A stretch of DNA of 10,326 nucleotides from Candidatus Delongbacteria bacterium (GTDB lineage Bacteria; UBA4055): assembly GCA_003477045.1 (NCBI GenBank), contig DMTS01000207.1, positions 2,606 to 12,931 on the forward strand, in the 5' to 3' direction. Within the stretch, counting starts at the first letter, position 1, and each line of letters begins with the position of its first letter. Below are positions 7,038 through 10,326 of this stretch, in pieces. Made by a program: the position numbers and the translations under genes. The notes beneath the pieces were generated by a model. That model ran no database searches. It was not told where the DNA came from and saw only the letters and a program-made list of their open reading frames with translations.

Positions 7038-7221
7038 ATTTTAGATACGAATCCAATGTCTTGGTAGGGCATTTGCACGCTTTCACCACATTCTCGGTGA
7101 ATTTGTGTGTTTTGCCTTCAACATTTACAGGTGTAACGATCTTGATTATCTGGATCTGTTCGCCGCAAACGGGGCAAAGTCCTCTAGATGATTTAAGACC
7201 GTAAACTTGTTTTTTTGCCAT
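7036..7221 (-). CDS. Small lysine-rich zinc-ribbon protein, unknown function
   Basis: 61 residues. The first half carries a typical zinc knuckle, LCPVCGEQ (C16, C19). The second cysteine pair is C49 and C51 in ACKCP, a CxC instead of the common CxxC, separated from the first by a short beta-rich segment (IQIIKIVTPVNVEGKTHKF). H39 is a possible further ligand. The protein is basic at its N-terminus (MAKKQVYGLKSSRG), which would suit binding to nucleic acid or the ribosome, but no family is recognised. The start is well supported: AAGGAG lies seven bases before the ATG. It begins 16 bases after the lipoprotein stop and probably shares its promoter. A strong terminator overlaps its stop codon. 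Coding status is supported by the ribosome site, spacing and paired cysteines. Confidence 0.8.
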   Translation of the reverse strand: MAKKQVYGLKSSRGLCPVCGEQIQIIKIVTPVNVEGKTHKFTENVVKACKCPTKTLDSYLK

Positions 7222-7237
7222 TTTTTAACTCCTTATG

Positions 7238-7702
7238 TCAATCAATTATTTTAAATTCCCTGCCTGCTACTTCCAGGCTGTCCTGATATATCTTCAGCAC
7301 ATAATACCCTTTCTTCCAATCCGCTCTGATCCCTGCAGTGTACTCCAGATAACTGTCCGCAGGATTCAGGTTCATTTCTTTTGTTACCGACGATATCACT
7401 TTGTTGTCCCCGTCAAGCCAGACTTCCCTATACAGAATCTTGCTGACTTTTTCAACAGTGTTCCTGACGATAAGCTCATACCAGATCAAGTCAACCGCAT
7501 CAGACCTGAAAGAAGAGTTATACACCCTGTATGCTTTTTCGACTCCCGGTTCGTTTCCTGTATAGAATCTCAGCGATTCGACCGCGAATTTTTGAGTGAA
7601 ACCTTCAAGCGCGGGTTCTTTTACCGATGCAGGGGGAGTAGTCAGGCACCCAGCGAGAACTATTGAAAAGAGCATGCTTATTAGCGCGTAAACCTTATTC
7701 AT
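7238..7702 (-). CDS. Predicted outer-membrane or envelope lipoprotein, unknown function
   Basis: 154 residues from the ATG at 7702. A short basic start and hydrophobic stretch end in the lipobox LAGC (16-19), so C19 should be lipidated after signal peptidase II cleavage. No aspartate follows the cysteine, so by the E. coli rule it would go to the outer membrane. The mature part looks like a single beta sandwich (FRSDAVDLIWYELIVRNTV, YREVWLDGDNKVISSVT, KGYYVLKIYQDSLEVAGREF), resembling Ig-like accessory domains that follow a 'construct, then extend' strand pattern; no named family is recognised. AGGAAG sits seven bases before the ATG. A TTG one codon upstream is too close to that site to be preferred. 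It heads the run with the zinc-ribbon gene and has a candidate promoter at 7731-7761. It is divergent from aor. Confidence 0.83.
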   Translation of the reverse strand: MNKVYALISMLFSIVLAGCLTTPPASVKEPALEGFTQKFAVESLRFYTGNEPGVEKAYRVYNSSFRSDAVDLIWYELIVRNTVEKVSKILYREVWLDGDNKVISSVTKEMNLNPADSYLEYTAGIRADWKKGYYVLKIYQDSLEVAGREFKIID

Positions 7703-7730
7703 CAATATACTTCCTGATTAAATAAGGTCT

Positions 7731-7761
7731 CAAATATAAAAAAACCAAATCTTAAAAACAA
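7731..7761 (-). promoter_or_regulatory. Candidate Bacteroidota-type promoter for the lipoprotein/zinc-ribbon genes
   Basis: On the minus strand: TTG, 20-base spacer, TATATTTG. The downstream element matches the -7 consensus TAnnTTTG in full. Transcription would start near 7725, leaving a leader of about 20 bases that contains the ribosome site. The spacing is identical to the batD and aor sites. Confidence 0.55.
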
Positions 7762-7786
7762 GAAGAATTTAATGATATTTTAATAC

Positions 7787-7817
7787 TTGAATTGCGCGAC
7801 GGCATTATTTATCTTTA
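7787..7817 (+). promoter_or_regulatory. Candidate Bacteroidota-type promoter for the aor operon
   Basis: TTG at 7787-7789, a 20-base spacer, then TATCTTTA at 7810-7817. This fits -33 TTG and -7 TAnnTTTG except for the last base. The TTG also opens the longest possible aor reading frame, but it reads better as a promoter element than as a start codon. Transcription would begin near 7822, giving a leader of about 46 bases. Confidence 0.5.
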
Positions 7818-7857
7818 ATATTCTGCCATGTTCAGAAAACAAAATTAAAAATAGAAT

Positions 7858-7861
7858 GGAG
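7858..7861 (+). promoter_or_regulatory. Ribosome binding site deciding the aor start
   Basis: GGAG lies six bases before the ATG at 7868. It overlaps the earlier in-frame ATG at 7856, which has no ribosome site of its own. Confidence 0.75.
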
Positions 7862-7867
7862 CCGAAA

Positions 7868-10027
7868 ATGAGCGTAAAGGAATTGCAGAGCAGACATAAA
7901 CTGCTGAAAAAACAGTCCTATGAACCGAAAGAACTTTACAGGGGATACACTGACAGAGTGCTTTATATCAATCTGGACGACAATACCGTTGCGGAAAAAC
8001 CGATTCCTGCGATGATGAAAGAGAAATTCGTCGGCGGAAAAGGCTACGGTCTGAAACTCTTATGGGACGGGACGAGACCGGACACAAAATGGAACGATAA
8101 TGATAACGAGATCATAATCTCCCCCGGGCCGATAGCGGGCATAACACAGTACGCTGGCTCCGGAAAATCTCTCGTTGTGTCAATATCTCCTTTAACCGAC
8201 ATCGTCATCGACAGCAATGTGGGTGGATATTTCGGACCTTTCCTGAAATTTTCGGGATTCGACGTTCTCGAGATCCAGGGAAAAGCGAAGAATGACATAA
8301 TTATCGTAATTGACGGGATCAGAAATACAGTTTCGATCGAGGAAGCTCCCGGCGAAGAAATTGACAGCCACATAATAGCAGAACAGCTCACTGAAATGTA
8401 TTCTGAGAGCGCTGATCCGAGGGATATGAAGAACGTTTCCGTAATTTCAGCCGGAAATGCGGCGCAGAATACCCTTATCGGACTTTTAAATTTCAGCTGG
8501 TACGATATCAAAAGAAAAAAGTGCCGCCTGAAACAGGCGGGAAGAGGCGGAATCGGAACCGTATTCAGAGATAAAAAAATAAAAGCCGTCGTCGTAAAAG
8601 TAGCGGGCGTTTCTCCAGACCCGAATCATGTGGCGGATATGGAGCCTATCAAAGAAAGAGGCGCAAGATTCGCAAAAGAGATGAAGGAATTAGATCCTCA
8701 TCAGTGCAGGATGAAGCAGGAAGGAACGGCTCATCTCGTTAATGTTATGAATGACTACGATCTGCTTCCGACCCACAACTTTAAGTTCGGTTCGCACAAA
8801 GATGCTGACAATTTGCATTCAAGGGTCTGGAACAAAAAATTCACACAGGGCATGAACGACGGATGCTGGATAGGCTGTACCATGAACTGCTGCAAGGGAG
8901 TTGACGATTTCGAGCTTAAATCCGGGCCTTACAAAGGACATAAAGTCATAGTGGACGGGCCTGAATACGAAACTGCGGCCGGAGTAGGTGCGAATTTAGG
9001 AATATTCGATGCCGATGCGGTAATCGAATTAAATTTCTACTGCGATACTTACGGAATAGACACAATATCTTTCGGAACCATAGTATCATTCGCGATGGAA
9101 TGCTATGAGAACGGACTGATAAATAAAACCCATACCGGCGGGCTTGACCTTCATTTCGGTAATATTCCTTCAACACTTGAGCTTATTCATCAGATGGCGA
9201 GAGGCGAAGGTTTCGGGAAGATCGCGGGTCTCGGTGTACGAAAAATGAAGGAGTATTTCGCGGAAAATTACGGCGCGGATCTAAAATTCATGAACGATAT
9301 AGGCATGGAGAACAAAGGACTTGAATATTCGCAGTATGTTTCAAAAGAGTCTCTCGCCCAGCAGGGCGGTTACGCCATGACAAACAAGGGTCCGCAGCAC
9401 GACGAAGCCTGGCTGATATTCATGGACATGGTCAACAACCGTATTCCGACTTTTGAAAACAAAGCGGAAGCTCTTCACTATTTCCCGATGTTCAGAACAT
9501 GGTTCGGACTTATGGGACTTTGCAAGCTTCCATGGAACGATGTCGAGCCGGAGAACAATGCCAAAGAAGCTGAACCGGCAAAAGTCCCGGAACATGTCGA
9601 CAATTATGTGACGATCTACAACGCCGTTACAGGCAGCAATATCGACAAGCACGAACTTATACGTCAGTCAGAGAGGGTTTACAACTTCCAGAGAACGTTT
9701 AACATCAGAAGAGGATACGGCTTGAGGAAGCACGATAACCAGCCTTACAGAGCAGCGGGTCCCGTCACAGTAGAAGAATACAAAAGCAGAGAAGAGTTCT
9801 ACGACAAAAAGATGAAGGAAGATATAAAAGTTGACCCGGCGGGAAAGCCTGTTGAAGAAAAGATAGCTATCACCAGAAAGTACAGGGAAGACCGTTACGA
9901 GCAGCTGCTTGACGCTGTTTACAAGAGAAGAGGCTGGACGAAGAACGGAGTTCCGACGCTTGAACATATGATATCTCTGGGAATGGACCTTCCTGAAGTT
10001 GTTGAAGTGTTAAAAAAACACCTGTAG
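7868..10027 (+). CDS. aor: Aldehyde:ferredoxin oxidoreductase family protein (tungsten/molybdenum pterin enzyme)
   Basis: 719 residues. Enzymes of this family oxidise aldehydes to carboxylic acids with ferredoxin as acceptor, using a bis-pterin W or Mo centre and one [4Fe-4S] cluster, in the cytoplasm. The N-terminal AFOR domain spans about 24-240: GGKGYGLKLLWDG (56-68), SPGPIAG (85-91), SPLTDIVIDSNVGGYFGP (107-124) and GRGGIGTVF (225-233). The C-terminal helical AFOR domain follows, with GPEYETAAGVGANLG (364-378) and DTISFGTIVSFAME (398-411). Cluster cysteines are probably C333, C337 and C341 (or adjacent C342) plus C552 in GLMGLCKLPW. The first group is C-x3-C-x3-C, one residue longer than the C-x2-C-x3-C of Pyrococcus AOR. 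A lysine-rich extension of about 23 residues precedes the domain, and a charged insert (about 633-676) brings the length above the roughly 600-650 residues of classical members. The aldehyde substrate cannot be read from sequence. It heads an operon with a sulfur carrier and ppnP. Confidence 0.93.
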   Translation: MSVKELQSRHKLLKKQSYEPKELYRGYTDRVLYINLDDNTVAEKPIPAMMKEKFVGGKGYGLKLLWDGTRPDTKWNDNDNEIIISPGPIAGITQYAGSGKSLVVSISPLTDIVIDSNVGGYFGPFLKFSGFDVLEIQGKAKNDIIIVIDGIRNTVSIEEAPGEEIDSHIIAEQLTEMYSESADPRDMKNVSVISAGNAAQNTLIGLLNFSWYDIKRKKCRLKQAGRGGIGTVFRDKKIKAVVVKVAGVSPDPNHVADMEPIKERGARFAKEMKELDPHQCRMKQEGTAHLVNVMNDYDLLPTHNFKFGSHKDADNLHSRVWNKKFTQGMNDGCWIGCTMNCCKGVDDFELKSGPYKGHKVIVDGPEYETAAGVGANLGIFDADAVIELNFYCDTYGIDTISFGTIVSFAMECYENGLINKTHTGGLDLHFGNIPSTLELIHQMARGEGFGKIAGLGVRKMKEYFAENYGADLKFMNDIGMENKGLEYSQYVSKESLAQQGGYAMTNKGPQHDEAWLIFMDMVNNRIPTFENKAEALHYFPMFRTWFGLMGLCKLPWNDVEPENNAKEAEPAKVPEHVDNYVTIYNAVTGSNIDKHELIRQSERVYNFQRTFNIRRGYGLRKHDNQPYRAAGPVTVEEYKSREEFYDKKMKEDIKVDPAGKPVEEKIAITRKYREDRYEQLLDAVYKRRGWTKNGVPTLEHMISLGMDLPEVVEVLKKHL

Positions 10028-10031
10028 GCAT

Positions 10032-10235
10032 ATGGAAACAGTGAGCGTGAACGGAAATATTATCGAGTGGACCGAAGGTATGACCGTCCGGGATGTTCTG
10101 AATGTAATGAAATATACTTTTAAACTGCTGATCGTTGATGTGAACGGCGAGCATGTGAAAAGAGATCAGTACGACACATATAAGGTTCCGAAAAATTCGG
10201 AAGTGAATGTAATTCATTTAATGAGCGGAGGATAA
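10032..10235 (+). CDS. ThiS/MoaD-like sulfur carrier protein
   Basis: 67 residues of ubiquitin-like fold: VNGNIIEWTEGMTVRDVL (6-23), a central LLIVDVNGEHVKRDQY (32-47) and the C-terminal SGG whose terminal glycine would be adenylated and thiocarboxylated. The pattern is closer to ThiS than to classical MoaD, but beside an AOR gene a role in supplying sulfur to the molybdopterin part of the tungsten cofactor is more likely than thiamine synthesis; no thiazole gene is present in the window. It starts four bases after the aor stop, with only a weak AGG before the ATG, so translation probably depends on ribosomes finishing aor. Its last two codons also form the ribosome site of ppnP. The activating E1-like partner (MoeB/ThiF type) is not in the window. 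Confidence 0.87.
   Translation: METVSVNGNIIEWTEGMTVRDVLNVMKYTFKLLIVDVNGEHVKRDQYDTYKVPKNSEVNVIHLMSGG
10227..10231 (+). promoter_or_regulatory. Ribosome binding site of ppnP, formed by the Gly-Gly codons of the sulfur carrier
   Basis: GGAGG arises from the two adjacent GGA codons (10227-10232) that encode the functional C-terminal glycines. The ppnP ATG follows four bases later at 10236, directly after the TAA. The sequence is thus both coding and regulatory. Confidence 0.75.
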
Positions 10236-10326
10236 ATGTTTAAAGTTAACGAGTATTTCGGCGGAAAAGTTAAATCGATAGGTTTCAAGACCGGAGATTT
10301 CCCCGCCACAGCAGGTGTAATGGCGG
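10236..10326 (+). CDS. ppnP: Pyrimidine/purine nucleoside phosphorylase PpnP, 3' truncated by the window
   Basis: Only the first 30 codons are present. The start MFKVNEYFGGKVKSIGF closely resembles E. coli PpnP (YaiE), which begins with a very similar NEYFSGKVKSIGF sequence, and the following TAGVMA fits its next strand. The family is a small cupin-like protein (about 94 residues in E. coli) that splits nucleosides with phosphate to a base and (deoxy)ribose-1-phosphate. The ATG follows the sulfur-carrier stop codon without a gap, so the two are translationally coupled and in one operon with aor. Family assignment rests on 30 residues; the catalytic cupin part lies beyond the window. Confidence 0.85.
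   Translation, partial: MFKVNEYFGGKVKSIGFKTGDFPATAGVMA

Noticed and set aside
6985..7221. T-box or other riboswitch controlling asnS
   Set aside because: The region is occupied by the zinc-ribbon gene and lacks T-box core sequences; only the terminator hairpin is present.
7787..7867. N-terminal extension of the AOR from the TTG at 7787
   Set aside because: No ribosome site precedes it, the extra residues do not resemble the family, and the TTG fits a promoter element; GGAG precedes the ATG at 7868.
7703..7867. Molybdenum or tungsten cofactor riboswitch upstream of aor
   Set aside because: The gap is short and AT-rich, with no set of nested stems; the predicted leader is only about 46 bases.
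8044..9967. Several minus-strand open frames within aor
   Set aside because: They are antisense to conserved AOR motifs and have compositions typical of shadow frames.

Overview
The window comes from a bacterial genome, probably a member of, or close relative of, the Bacteroidota/FCB group (for example a Cloacimonadota- or Delongbacteria-like lineage). The grounds are a batD-batE pair, a large secreted FN3/BACON-like repeat protein, and three intergenic sites with the same TTG-N20-TATNTTT[A/G] spacing, which resembles the Bacteroidota promoter (TTTG / TAnnTTTG) rather than the Escherichia coli type. No single marker fixes the taxon, so this is an inference. No phage, IS element, CRISPR array, tRNA or rRNA was seen. 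Coding density is high, and the only non-coding gaps over 100 bases are 4041-4194 and 7703-7867.

Layout. 1-1428 (+) is the 3' end of a large surface or secreted protein built of beta-sandwich modules. It converges on batD-batE (1477-4040, -) across a shared bidirectional terminator. A short gap divergent from batD leads to a membrane-anchored DUF302 protein (4195-4680, +). This converges, with only five bases between stops, on a minus-strand run: lipoprotein (7702-7238), small zinc-ribbon protein (7221-7036), a UUCG-loop terminator, asnS (6984-5596), methylmalonyl-CoA epimerase (5566-5165) and a stand-alone cyclic-nucleotide-binding protein (5147-4686). Divergent from the lipoprotein is a plus-strand operon: a tungsten/molybdenum-type aldehyde:ferredoxin oxidoreductase (7868-10027), a ThiS/MoaD-like sulfur carrier (10032-10235) and the 5' end of ppnP, a nucleoside phosphorylase cut by the window edge (10236-).

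How the genes fit together. BatD and BatE are envelope proteins of the Bat (Bacteroides aerotolerance) system, here without batA/batB directly upstream. The aor-thiS/moaD pair fits an enzyme whose metallopterin cofactor needs a sulfur carrier. The tightly coupled ppnP suggests, as a hypothesis only, a link between nucleoside-derived sugar phosphates and ferredoxin-linked aldehyde oxidation. The rest is mostly housekeeping (asparaginyl-tRNA synthetase, epimerase) or uncharacterised small proteins. No clearly new defence or mobile system is visible. The points most worth checking are the repeated promoter architecture, the aor operon, the terminator just upstream of asnS and the CxC zinc-ribbon protein.
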